The notes beneath the pieces were generated by a model that saw only the letters and a list, made by a program, of their open reading frames with translations, made no database searches and was not told the origin of the DNA. A DNA stretch of 64,000 nucleotides, taken from positions 124,001 to 188,000 of the forward strand of contig JAWKUB010000003.1 of assembly GCA_041398745.1 (NCBI GenBank), written 5' to 3'. This document shows positions 27,937 to 36,520 of this stretch, piece after piece (positions within the stretch are counted from its first letter, which is position 1; the number at the start of each line of letters is the position of its first letter). Source of the stretch: JACKHO01 sp041398745 (GTDB taxonomy: Bacteria; Planctomycetota; Planctomycetia; Planctomycetales; Planctomycetaceae). A program made the translations under genes and the position numbers.

Positions 27937-30045
27937 ATGACTCAGCCCTCTCCCTACTCCTGGTTACGAAACAGCGACACGTTGTTGTCGCTCTGTTTCC
28001 TCATGGTGTTAGGGATCATCGTCTTTCCCATTCCCTCGCTGCTGCTGGACCTGTGCCTCGCAATCAACATGGGCGTGGCCGTACTGCTGTTCCTGGTGAC
28101 ACTGGGAACCCGTCGTGCACTCGACCTGTCAGCATTTCCGTCACTTCTCCTGATGTTGACGCTCTATCGTATTTCCCTCAACGTCGCGACAACCCGGAGT
28201 ATTCTGCTGTCGTCGCAGGCAGGCAAACTTGTCTCCACGTTCGGCGAAATGGTCGTGGGAGGAAACCTGGTCGTCGGTCTCGTCATCTTTCTGATTCTCG
28301 TCATCATTCAGTTTATTGTGATCACGAAAGGAGCTGGACGAGTTTCCGAAGTGGCCGCGCGTTTCACTCTCGATGCACTTCCCGGCAAGCAAATGTCCAT
28401 CGACGCCGAATTGAACGCCGGCACCATCGATGAACCCACAGCACGGGAACGACGTCGACAACTCGGGCTTGAAACCGAGTTCTACGGTGCGATGGATGGT
28501 GCGAGTAAGTTCGTACGCGGAGATGCCATCGCCGGGCTCGTAATTACCGGCATCAACCTGTTAGGCGGAGTGGCCATTGGCATTTCCAACGGTATGTCGC
28601 CTGGGGAGTCGATTCAGACCTTTGGCGTGTTGACCGTCGGTGATGGTCTTGTCTCGCAAATTCCGGCACTGTTTATTGCCACGGCCTCCGGTATTCTCAT
28701 TACGAAATCGAACTCGGAAAACAGCCTCGGCAGTGACGTCGGCGAGCAGTTGTTCAAGCAGAAGAATCCATTGTGGCTCGGTGCTTTTGTGCTGGGGATT
28801 GCTGCACTCATTCCCGGAATGCCCCGGCTACCATTTCTCGCACTCAGCGGAGGACTCATCTGGTATCTGCGTCGTCAGCAGAAACCGCAGGAAAAGCAGC
28901 GTGATGTCCCCACTAGTGAAGAATCACAACCTGTCGCACCAACCAATGCACTCGAAGATTTCCTGCACACCGATCGAGCCGCCGTCGAAGTCGGCGCGCG
29001 CTTAGTCAGCCTCATGACTTCAAAGCAGGGACGACCGTTTTCGCATCGCATTACTTTGTTGCGCAAGGACCTGTCCCGGCAACGAGGCATTTGGATTCCT
29101 GAAATTCGTGTCCGCAGCAACCTCGAACTTCCGGTCGAGGCGTATCGCATTCTGATTGGTGGACGCGAAGTCGCTCGGGGCGATCTCCGTGTGAATCAAC
29201 ATTTGGCCATCCATGACGAAGGAACTCCTCTCGATGTCCCCGGTGAAGAAACGGTCGACCCCGCGTTTGGGTTCCGGGCGAAGTGGCTCTCCGAAGAGAA
29301 TGCCTCACTCGCCTCGGCCCGCGGCTTCACTGTGGTCGACGCACCGAGTGTGTTGATCACACATCTGGGTGAGGTACTCAAGGAATTCGGCCATGAACTC
29401 ATTACCCGGGACACCGTCAAGGAAATGCTGGATCAGGTCCATGCCTTTGCCCCTTCGATTGTGGATGAGGTCCGCAGTGAAAACATCAGGATCGCCGTCA
29501 TTCATCAAATGCTGAAGCAGTTGGCACAGGATGGTGTTCCCCTGGCCGACATGGCACTCATTCTGGAGGCGGTCAGTAATCAGGCGGCCCATGCGAAGAC
29601 TGCCGATGAATTGACCGATGCCGTCCGGCAGGAACTGGGCCGACTCGTCTGCGACCGTTACTGCACGTCAGATGGTGAATTGCGGGTCATCATTTTTGAT
29701 CCACGGCTGGAGAAACGACTCCGTGAGGTGGTACGCGAAGGGCACGTGGCCCTTGGTCCCGTTCCACTGGAAAACCTCACTCGAACCATCACCCGGCACT
29801 GGCACGAAGGGAGTCAGCACGACCAGCCTTTGGCACTGCTGGTCGACCGCAGCTTACGTCGCCCCCTTCGCAATTTGTTGAATCGTCAACTGAAGGGGCT
29901 GGGATTCATTGCCTACCAGGAAGTGCATTCCGACCTAGCCCTTTCACCCATCGCACTCATCAACGAACAGGAGGTGTTTCCGCTGCAAAGCCGCTCACAG
30001 GAGTCGGCGGAGAATATCGAGCAAGCTGCGTCACAGGCCGCGTAA
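27937..30045 (+). CDS. flhA: Flagellar export-gate protein FlhA
   Basis: 702 residues from ATG 27937, the usual length. The N-terminal half carries about eight membrane helices and the FHIPEP signature region (ALDLSAFPSLLLMLTLYRIS, then LNVATTRSIL, and GRVSEVAARFTLDALPGKQM, then SIDAELNAG). The C-terminal cytoplasmic domain ends in RPLRNLLNRQLKGLGFIAYQ and EVHSDLALSPIALI. FlhA is the docking platform of the flagellar type III exporter. The frame extends to 27859, but that would overlap fliP. The ribosome site of the chosen start is weak. Confidence 0.95.
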   Translation: MTQPSPYSWLRNSDTLLSLCFLMVLGIIVFPIPSLLLDLCLAINMGVAVLLFLVTLGTRRALDLSAFPSLLLMLTLYRISLNVATTRSILLSSQAGKLVSTFGEMVVGGNLVVGLVIFLILVIIQFIVITKGAGRVSEVAARFTLDALPGKQMSIDAELNAGTIDEPTARERRRQLGLETEFYGAMDGASKFVRGDAIAGLVITGINLLGGVAIGISNGMSPGESIQTFGVLTVGDGLVSQIPALFIATASGILITKSNSENSLGSDVGEQLFKQKNPLWLGAFVLGIAALIPGMPRLPFLALSGGLIWYLRRQQKPQEKQRDVPTSEESQPVAPTNALEDFLHTDRAAVEVGARLVSLMTSKQGRPFSHRITLLRKDLSRQRGIWIPEIRVRSNLELPVEAYRILIGGREVARGDLRVNQHLAIHDEGTPLDVPGEETVDPAFGFRAKWLSEENASLASARGFTVVDAPSVLITHLGEVLKEFGHELITRDTVKEMLDQVHAFAPSIVDEVRSENIRIAVIHQMLKQLAQDGVPLADMALILEAVSNQAAHAKTADELTDAVRQELGRLVCDRYCTSDGELRVIIFDPRLEKRLREVVREGHVALGPVPLENLTRTITRHWHEGSQHDQPLALLVDRSLRRPLRNLLNRQLKGLGFIAYQEVHSDLALSPIALINEQEVFPLQSRSQESAENIEQAASQAA

Positions 30046-30081
30046 CACTTGTTGTCCAGGAAGGAGGGGAGGCGATTACCA

Positions 30082-30291
30082 ATGCGGGTTCGCGTGCTGT
30101 CAACAGCGTTGCTGATTGCCTGTATCAGCGTCGTACTCGGCGTGTTCACCGGACAGTCGCCGGACGTCATTGTATACCGAGCCGGAATCAGCGGCGTGGT
30201 TGTAGCCATCCTGGCCGCGGCACTCGAGTTGTTACTGAAGCAACAGTTTACGAACCCAGAAGACGACGACTTGGACATACCAATGAGATAG
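30082..30291 (+). CDS. Small two-helix membrane protein between flhA and fliA
   Basis: 69 residues with two hydrophobic helices (VLSTALLIACISVVLGVFTG and AGISGVVVAILAAALELLLK) joined by a short loop, then an acidic tail (PEDDDLDIPMR). AGGAGGGGAGG upstream supports the ATG at 30082 rather than the frame start at 30049. The length and two-helix layout recall FliQ, but none of the FliQ motifs (such as the PxLxxGLxVGLxISxFQA pattern) is visible, so I do not call it FliQ. Its place between flhA and fliA suggests a motility-linked role (inference). Confidence 0.65.
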   Translation: MRVRVLSTALLIACISVVLGVFTGQSPDVIVYRAGISGVVVAILAAALELLLKQQFTNPEDDDLDIPMR

Positions 30292-30310
30292 GCCGCATTA
30301 CTCAAGACGC

Positions 30311-30453
30311 CCGTAGGGTGTGTGGAGCAAGTCGACATGCATTGGTGGGTTGCGTCCGCAGTCAGATGTCACCGAACTCACACCTTGCTTTGCCTTGGGG
30401 ACGACTTGCGTAACGCACCATTTGGGAGAACGCGGACTCCACCCACCCTCCGA
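30311..30453. repeat. Inverted-repeat-bounded intergenic element before fliA
   Basis: GTAGGGTGTGTGGAG (30313-30327) and CTCCACCCACCCTCC (30437-30451) are imperfect terminal inverted repeats (13 of 15). The interior has GTGGGTTGCGTCC and TTGCGTAACGCACC, sequences typical of the widespread GTAGGGTGCGT-type miniature repeats. The element takes up most of the 238-bp gap before fliA. Confidence 0.6.
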
Positions 30454-30529
30454 ACGATTTGAGAAAGCAAGTCGCAGTTATAAGTTGGCATCAAAGGAAT
30501 GATGAAGCACCGCCAGGAAGGCAGTTTCA

Positions 30530-31228
30530 ATGCGTGAAGTGAAGGAGAACTATCAGCAGCGTGTGTGGCAGGTTGAGCGGGATCAGCTCGTCCTGGAGCA
30601 TCGCGATTTGGTGCAGCATGTTCTGGGACGCGTGTTGGCCGAGGTTCCGAATCATGTTGATCGAGAAAACCTGGAAGGCGCAGGTCTGTTGGGACTCGTG
30701 GAAGCCGCCGCTCGGTTTGATCCTCAGCATGGAGCGAGTTTTCGCAGCTTTGCCTACCTTCGCATACGCGGCGCCATTATCGATGAATTACGACGCAACT
30801 GCCCACTGCCGCAACGTCTCCTGAATTTGTGGGGGCGCATTCGAGAATTCACGGCGCAGACTGAGCAGTATCCCACCGCCGAGGAACTTGCTGCGCAATT
30901 GGAAGTATCGACGGACGAAGTCCTCGACTGCCTGTCCGCCGTGCAAGTCTTGCGGTTCGAAGACTGGCAGGATGAACTGAGTCCGGTTATCAGAACTACC
31001 GAATTGGAACAGTCACTCGAACGGGAAGATCAACAACAGCTTCTGGCCGAGGCAATTCTGGAACTTCCGGAGCGACTGCGGCAGGTCATCACACTGTATT
31101 ACGCGGAACAACTTCGACTGAAGGAAATTGGCGAAGTGCTGGGGCTCTCGGAGTCGCGGGTCTCGCGACTGTTGTCACAGGCACATGCCACACTCAAAAA
31201 CATAGTTACCAGAATGGAAAACAACTGA
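30530..31228 (+). CDS. fliA: Flagellar sigma factor FliA (sigma-28)
   Basis: 232 residues. Region 2 reads HRDLVQHVLGRVLAEVPNHV, then LEGAGLLGLVEAAARFDPQH and SFRSFAYLRIRGAIIDELRR. Region 3 is YPTAEELAAQLEVSTDEVLD. Region 4 is LPERLRQVITLYYAEQLRLK, then EIGEVLGLSESRVSRLLSQA. It would direct late flagellar genes such as flagellin, none of which is in this window. GGAAGG eight bases before the ATG fits. An IR-bounded element lies just upstream. No anti-sigma FlgM was recognised. Confidence 0.95.
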   Translation: MREVKENYQQRVWQVERDQLVLEHRDLVQHVLGRVLAEVPNHVDRENLEGAGLLGLVEAAARFDPQHGASFRSFAYLRIRGAIIDELRRNCPLPQRLLNLWGRIREFTAQTEQYPTAEELAAQLEVSTDEVLDCLSAVQVLRFEDWQDELSPVIRTTELEQSLEREDQQQLLAEAILELPERLRQVITLYYAEQLRLKEIGEVLGLSESRVSRLLSQAHATLKNIVTRMENN

Positions 31229-31241
31229 AACGGGGGGATTC

Positions 31242-31445
31242 ATGATTTCAACACGTAACCGAGGTTCTTGCGTCATTCCGGCCCGTGCGGTCCGCATGAC
31301 AAACCACCCGGTGCTCATTACGCAATACGAACCGGTGGTCCAGCCGGAAGTCGAACTGACACGCGTCGATGGCCGCGTCACGAGCATGCGCGTGCAATGC
31401 ACTTGCGGCCGCGTGATGGTAGCCGAATGCGAGTATGAAAAATGA
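31242..31445 (+). CDS. Small unknown protein after fliA
   Basis: 67 residues, 13 bp after fliA, with GGGGGG before the ATG. The second half is patterned (TQYEPVVQPEVELTRVDGRV, then TSMRVQCTCGRVMVAECEYE) and looks like a compact beta-hairpin domain with a CxC motif; it contains a third cysteine near the end. It overlaps the frame of the next gene by about 10 bp. Its position in the fliA transcript suggests a motility or late-gene link, but I cannot name a family. Confidence 0.65.
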   Translation: MISTRNRGSCVIPARAVRMTNHPVLITQYEPVVQPEVELTRVDGRVTSMRVQCTCGRVMVAECEYEK

Positions 31446-31518
31446 TTTCCTGCTACGGACGCGGTTTCAATTCCAAACTAACTGCCAAAGAATGGCAAAG
31501 CTCGCCAAGGGGGGCGTA

Positions 31519-32265
31519 ATGTTTTCTCTACCAACTACGGAAATTCGAAATTGTTCTGGCTTCAGAACATTGCCTGCGTCATGGATTGGTTGGCTCCTGA
31601 TTCTGTTTTTGCTGCTGGCGGGCACTAGTGGCTGCTCCCTTCTCGACCGTCACAAGTCGTGCGAAACTTGCGATGCAGTCGTAGACAACGAAGCGGCAAC
31701 ACTGACCGTTCCCGCAACCACCGATTCATTCATCAGTGTGGATCGAAGAACAACCATCCACGCAGATGTGCCTCCGCCTCCACCGTGTCGCATGCTACGG
31801 ACTGATCATCGCGTCCCAGAATTGCTGGCGACCGAAATGCGGACTCCCGCACTGTTTCCCGCTGACGTCCGAGCCCAGGCAACGCCCGTGGCCCATGAGA
31901 CACGAGGCAAAGAAAGTCCATGCATTGACGTGCAGGCTATCGAAAATGCATTCATGCATCGCACAACCACCATACACGAGTCACTCAGCGCACGTCTTGA
32001 GAAACTGGAAAAAGATTTGGCGGACAGCCGAACCGCCCAGGAAAATCTCCAACAGGAGTTGAAAGCATCGCAAGAGGTAACGGTGGCTCTGCGGGGCGAA
32101 GTCGACCACTGGAAATCTGAGCTGAACCGACTTCGTAGAGAGTACCACGACCAGCAGCAAGCTGACTTGGAATCACTCCAGGAACTGACGCAAACACTCA
32201 ACGCCATCTTGGCGCATCCACGACTGTCCGGAGTGATCGAAGACCCAACTCAGGTGACTCAATAG
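31519..32265 (+). CDS. Lipoprotein with C-terminal coiled coil, fliA-linked
   Basis: 248 residues from ATG 31519. A hydrophobic N-terminus ends in a lipobox (LLAGTSGC). The middle is Pro-rich and probably unstructured. The last 110 residues form a long coiled coil (ESLSARLEKLEKDLADSRTA, then QENLQQELKASQEVTVALRG). An envelope spacer or motility accessory role is possible given its place after fliA. The frame extends to 31435, but those extra residues precede the signal sequence. Its TAG stop is also the first triplet of dispersed repeat copy 2. Confidence 0.7.
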   Translation: MFSLPTTEIRNCSGFRTLPASWIGWLLILFLLLAGTSGCSLLDRHKSCETCDAVVDNEAATLTVPATTDSFISVDRRTTIHADVPPPPPCRMLRTDHRVPELLATEMRTPALFPADVRAQATPVAHETRGKESPCIDVQAIENAFMHRTTTIHESLSARLEKLEKDLADSRTAQENLQQELKASQEVTVALRGEVDHWKSELNRLRREYHDQQQADLESLQELTQTLNAILAHPRLSGVIEDPTQVTQ

Positions 32266-32480
32266 CGCGTTCTTCGATTTTGCTACTCATCTGTGAGCCG
32301 TGACGCATAAGCGGCCGGGCAAGAGAATGGCCCGAGGCCTTAGAAACAGTTTCAAAACAGGGTGGCACAGACATTCCTGTCTGTGTTTTCCCTGACAACA
32401 AATCACAGTCCCTCAGGTTTTGAAACGGCCTCTACGGCCTTCGGCTCACAACCTGACTGCAAACTACATCGAAACGTGCT
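32263..32480 (+). repeat. Dispersed 128-bp stop-codon-abutting repeat, copy 2 (interrupted)
   Basis: It begins at the TAG of the lipoprotein gene. The core (32292-32450) has perfect terminal inverted repeats TGTGAGCCG and CGGCTCACA. Without the 84-bp insert (32343-32426) and one copy of a 7-8-bp duplication, the element is 127 bp long, one base less than the other copies. Confidence 0.85.
32343..32426. mobile_element. 84-bp miniature inverted-repeat element nested in repeat copy 2
   Basis: Perfect 10-bp terminal inverted repeats GTTTCAAAAC (32349-32358) and GTTTTGAAAC (32417-32426), with an internal hairpin CACAGACA-ttcc-TGTCTGTG (32366-32385). Flanks GGCCTTA (32336-32342) and GGCCTCTA (32427-32434) look like a diverged target duplication. 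It codes for nothing and would need a transposase from elsewhere. Confidence 0.75.
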
Positions 32481-32490
32481 GTGTCGTCCA

Positions 32491-34140
32491 TTACCCCTCA
32501 GGCTGAAAGAGGCGGTAGGTCGAGTAACCGCCGCTCAAATTCCGAACCTTGTATCCGTGCTGCATGAGAATGCGGGTGGCGATGTAGCCACGCATGCCGA
32601 CCTTGCAGTACGCGACAATTTCCTTGCCACTGGGGAGTTCGGTAAGGCGGTCGCGAAGTTCATCGACAGGAATATGTGTCGCGCCGGGGATGTGTCCGTC
32701 GGAGAATTCTTTCTCAGTGCGCACATCCAACAGCAGGTGACTACTGCCGCCCTGTGCTAGAAATGACGGAACATCGATTTGTGGATGGTCTTCCCGCATG
32801 AGACCGGCGGCGACAAATCCCAGCATGTTGACGGGGTCTTTCGCCGAACCGAACTGCGGTGCGTACGCGAGCTCCGATTCCTCAAGATCAAACACCGTCA
32901 TGCCCGCCTGAATTGCAATGGCGAGGACGTCAATTCGCTTGTCCACACCCGCACCTCCAACGCCCTGGGCTCCCAGGATTTTCCCCGACACAGGATCAAG
33001 GAGCAGTTTCAGCGTCATCGACTCAGCGCCAGGGTAATACCCGGCATGATTATTGGGGTGAATGTAAATCGACCGAAACGGCCGTTCGACACGTCGCAAT
33101 GTTTTCTCCGAAGCACCGGTCATGGCCGCAGTGCGTCCGAACAGGCCTAGGATGGCCGTCCCTTGTGTCCCGCGATAACGGACCTCGCGACCGCAAATGT
33201 GATCGGCAGCGAGACGCCCCTGTCGGTTGGCCGGCCCAGCGAGAGGAACTTGAGTTGGTGATTCCAGCACGAAGTCCTGCACCTCAATGGCGTCGCCGAC
33301 GGCGTAGATGTCGTGGTCGGAAGTCTGAAGCTGCTCGTTCACCTGAATTCCGCCGCGCGGGCCAACGCTCAGGCCTGCATCGACCGCGAGCTTGTTTTCG
33401 GGGCGGACACCAATTCCGAGTGCCACAAATTCTGCCTCAAACTGCTGGCCCGATTTGAGTGAGACGGCGAGAGCACCGTTTGCTTCTTCGAAGCCGACGA
33501 CGGAATCACCAAGCAGGACGTTGACTCCTTTGCCAACCAAAAGCTGGTTGATGGGTGTCGTCAGTTCCTTATCGAGCGGCGGGAGCACTTGGTCCTGCAA
33601 TTCAATGAGCGTGGTTTGGATTCCCATGTGGACTAGGTTCTCAATGAGCTCGAGTCCTATGAATCCCGCCCCGACAACGACGGCGTGCTTCCCTTTCGCC
33701 CCCTGAGCCGCCGCCTTGATGTGGTCCATGTCCTGAAGGTTGCGAAGCGTGAATACATTAGGCAGGTCAATCCCCGGCAACGGCGGACGCAGTGGTGCGG
33801 CGCCAGGAGCCAAAATGAGCTTGTCGTACGACTCCGTGTATTCATTCCCGGTTTCCAAATCGCGAATACGAACTTCTTTCGCGTCCCGGTCAATTGACTC
33901 GACATTCGAGCGCACGCGAACGTCGAGCTTGAAACGCTCTCGCAACAGTTTGGGAGTCGTCACCAGCAGTTTTTTCCGGTCGGGGATGGTATCACTCACG
34001 TGGTACGGGAGCCCGCAGTTGGCGAACGACACATCCGGACCGCGTTCGACGAGGATGATTTCGGCATCTTCCGCCAATCGGCGCAGCCTCGCAGCCGCTG
34101 ATGCTCCACCGGCTACCCCGCCCACAATAATGACCTTCAT
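32491..34140 (-). CDS. CoA-disulfide reductase / persulfide reductase with C-terminal rhodanese domain
   Basis: 549 residues from ATG 34140. The FAD site VGGVAGGASAAARLRR lies near residues 6-21. The redox cysteine is C42 in SFANCGLPYH, the signature of CoA-disulfide reductases. A second nucleotide-binding site is AVVVGAGFIGLELIENL, and IYAVGDAIEVQDF is the FAD-binding end. A rhodanese domain (about 455-549) carries the active-site loop YCKVGMRG. This fusion is known from CoADR-RHD and Npsr proteins that reduce CoA disulfide, persulfides or polysulfide with NAD(P)H. The longer frame to 34209 is not supported. It is convergent with the lipoprotein gene. Confidence 0.9.
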   Translation of the reverse strand: MKVIIVGGVAGGASAAARLRRLAEDAEIILVERGPDVSFANCGLPYHVSDTIPDRKKLLVTTPKLLRERFKLDVRVRSNVESIDRDAKEVRIRDLETGNEYTESYDKLILAPGAAPLRPPLPGIDLPNVFTLRNLQDMDHIKAAAQGAKGKHAVVVGAGFIGLELIENLVHMGIQTTLIELQDQVLPPLDKELTTPINQLLVGKGVNVLLGDSVVGFEEANGALAVSLKSGQQFEAEFVALGIGVRPENKLAVDAGLSVGPRGGIQVNEQLQTSDHDIYAVGDAIEVQDFVLESPTQVPLAGPANRQGRLAADHICGREVRYRGTQGTAILGLFGRTAAMTGASEKTLRRVERPFRSIYIHPNNHAGYYPGAESMTLKLLLDPVSGKILGAQGVGGAGVDKRIDVLAIAIQAGMTVFDLEESELAYAPQFGSAKDPVNMLGFVAAGLMREDHPQIDVPSFLAQGGSSHLLLDVRTEKEFSDGHIPGATHIPVDELRDRLTELPSGKEIVAYCKVGMRGYIATRILMQHGYKVRNLSGGYSTYRLFQPEG

Positions 34141-34466
34141 GTTCCAATCCCTTGCCGAATACCGTGTGATATGCCTGTGATGTCCGTCTGTATCCAACAG
34201 TATCGCCATCCGGCATGGTTACGAAAAGAACGATCTGCGTGTTTCGGCCTTTCGGACGTTCGGTTTCTCAGAATTGGCGAGAACTGACTTTGAAATCGTT
34301 CGCCGTTGTAAGTTGCCAATTGAAATTGCCGATTGTTCTCAGGAGCCCCTCTACGCCATCGAATTTGCGTTGTCGAAATTGTCAATTTGGCATAAAAGCT
34401 GTCGTGTAACGGAGTTTTTCACGCCAGTCAAATGGTCCAGGTGTCGCCGAACGGCAGGTACGTCGC

Positions 34467-36410
34467 ATGTTTTGGAGTCGCATTTCAAGATGGCGTCGAC
34501 AGGCCAATCAAATCCTGGATGACGTTAAGAAACTCGACGTCTGCACCATTGAGGACTTGCAGCGTCAAATGCGGGAGGCAACCTGGCGGGCTCGCGCCGG
34601 AGAACCGCTCCAGAATCTGCTTCCCAAAGTTTACGCACTGGCAGTCGAAGCCACACGCCGCACGCTCGGCATGACGCACTTCCCAGTGCAGGTCATGGGA
34701 GCCATTGCCCTCTTTGAAGGGCACATTGCCGAAATGCAGACCGGCGAAGGAAAAACCATCACGGCCATTTTGCCCGCCGCGCTACGGGCTACCATGGGTC
34801 TCGGTGTCCACGTCATTACGGCAAACGATTATCTCGCCTCGCGCGACGCGGCCAAACTGTGGCCCGTTTACAAAATGTTGGGGATTTCACTCGGCTGTGT
34901 CATTGGCAAGAAAGAACAGAAGGAGCCCGGGTTCACCCCCCCCAGTGAATATGTCCTGGCCGAAGAAGATGACGATCGGCGCCGCGCTTACGCCTGCGAC
35001 GTGACCTACGGTACCGCCAGCGAAATGGGCTTCGACTTCCTCCGCGACCGACTCAAACGCGGGGCAGCCAATCAAGCCAAGCGGCAGCCGGCGATTTTCG
35101 AAGGATCAACTGGACGCGAGGCTCCGGTTCAGCGGGGACACTATTTTGCCCTCATCGATGAAGCAGACAGCATTCTTATCGACGAAGGGCGCACGCCTCT
35201 CATTATTGGCGTCATGATGCAGAATCGCGACGCGATGGTGCAGCTGTACCGCTGGTGCGCCGGGGCCATTAGGCATCTGAAACACGATGTCGATTTCCTG
35301 TTCGACCCTCACAAGCGGCGTGTTGATCTCACCGATGAAGGTTGCCGCCATGTGACGCTGCTCGCCAAGCCGGCAATCATCGACACCATTGATACGGAAC
35401 GGATTTATCAACACGTCGAAATGGCCCTGATGGCCGCCCTCGTGTTTGAACGCGACAGGGACTACGTGATCAGCGATGGGGAAATTGTCATTATCGATGA
35501 AGGCACGGGCCGTAAAATGGAGGGCCGGAAGTGGCAGGAAGGTCAGCACCAGTCCGTGGAAGCGAAGGAGCGGCTCGATGTCACGGAGGTCACGTCGTCC
35601 GCCGCGAAAATCACTATTCAGTCGCTGTTCCGCTACTACGAACATCTCGCCGGTATGACGGGTACGGCGTATCAGGCGAAGTCCGAATTGAAGAACGTGT
35701 ATGACCTGAAGGTGAGTGTCATTCCGACAAATCGCCCCTGCCTTCGCCAGGGAATGCCAACCCGCGTGTTTCTGAATCAGGAAGCAAAGCGACAAGCCAT
35801 TGTGAAAGACGTCGAACGGCTCGTGCAGCAAGGGCGGGCCGTGCTCATTGGTACGCCGTCGGTTGAAGCGTCAGAGTCGCTGGCCGCCCAACTCACCGAG
35901 TGGGGGATCGACTACACAATTCTCAACGCCCGGTTCGATGCCATTGAAGCGGAAATTGTTTCGCATGCGGGCGAGTCGGGACGGGTGACCATCGCAACGA
36001 ACATGGCCGGTCGCGGTACTGACATCCTGTTGGAGAACAAGACACGTGAAGCGGGGGGATTGCACGTCATTGCGACCGAAATGCATACATCCCGACGCAT
36101 TGACCGCCAGCTCGTCGGACGCGCTGCCCGACAAGGCGATCCCGGAAGTTATCAGTTCTTTCTGTCGCTGGAAGATGAGCTATTCCGCGTCCTGGAAGCC
36201 AGCAAACGGGCTTCACTCCTTAAGAATGCGTGGGCAGACAAGAGCGGTGAGCTGAGTTCCAGCTGGGAGAATTACTTCCGGCGAATTCAAAGCGGTCTGG
36301 AGAAGCTGCACACGAAGCAGCGCAAAAAGCTCCTCAAGTTTGAAAAAGAACAGACCAAAAAGTACCGGCGGCTTGGACTCGATCCCTATCTGGAGCTGGC
36401 CGACGCCTGA
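34467..36410 (+). CDS. Short SecA-like translocase ATPase
   Basis: 647 residues; housekeeping SecA is usually 830-1,000 or more. It has Walker A (MQTGEGKT, 90-97), the DEAD box (ALIDEADSILIDEGRTPL, about 228-245), a preprotein-crosslinking region, and the second ATPase half with NMAGRGTDI (about 510-518) and VGRAARQGDPGS. After LSLEDELFR only about 85 residues remain, ending in a basic helix (LHTKQRKKLLKFEKEQTKKY). The helical wing and the zinc-binding C-terminus are missing. It is therefore an accessory SecA-like protein, not the housekeeping SecA. No SecY-like or substrate gene is adjacent; glnE follows. Confidence 0.85.
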   Translation: MFWSRISRWRRQANQILDDVKKLDVCTIEDLQRQMREATWRARAGEPLQNLLPKVYALAVEATRRTLGMTHFPVQVMGAIALFEGHIAEMQTGEGKTITAILPAALRATMGLGVHVITANDYLASRDAAKLWPVYKMLGISLGCVIGKKEQKEPGFTPPSEYVLAEEDDDRRRAYACDVTYGTASEMGFDFLRDRLKRGAANQAKRQPAIFEGSTGREAPVQRGHYFALIDEADSILIDEGRTPLIIGVMMQNRDAMVQLYRWCAGAIRHLKHDVDFLFDPHKRRVDLTDEGCRHVTLLAKPAIIDTIDTERIYQHVEMALMAALVFERDRDYVISDGEIVIIDEGTGRKMEGRKWQEGQHQSVEAKERLDVTEVTSSAAKITIQSLFRYYEHLAGMTGTAYQAKSELKNVYDLKVSVIPTNRPCLRQGMPTRVFLNQEAKRQAIVKDVERLVQQGRAVLIGTPSVEASESLAAQLTEWGIDYTILNARFDAIEAEIVSHAGESGRVTIATNMAGRGTDILLENKTREAGGLHVIATEMHTSRRIDRQLVGRAARQGDPGSYQFFLSLEDELFRVLEASKRASLLKNAWADKSGELSSSWENYFRRIQSGLEKLHTKQRKKLLKFEKEQTKKYRRLGLDPYLELADA

Positions 36411-36520
36411 CACGTTGGTACTTCGAATTTGTCTGGGGATATACTGCGACGACATCCTGCGTCCGCATTTCGGATGTGCTCTGACAAGACAACACCGCAT
36501 TTGCAACATCCCCTGAGCTT

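Noticed and set aside
30049..30291. Small membrane protein as FliQ
   Set aside because: Length and helix number fit, but no FliQ sequence motif is visible.
30473..30496. TTGGCAT... as a sigma-54 promoter for fliA
   Set aside because: The -24-like half is present, but there is no GC at the -12 position with correct spacing.
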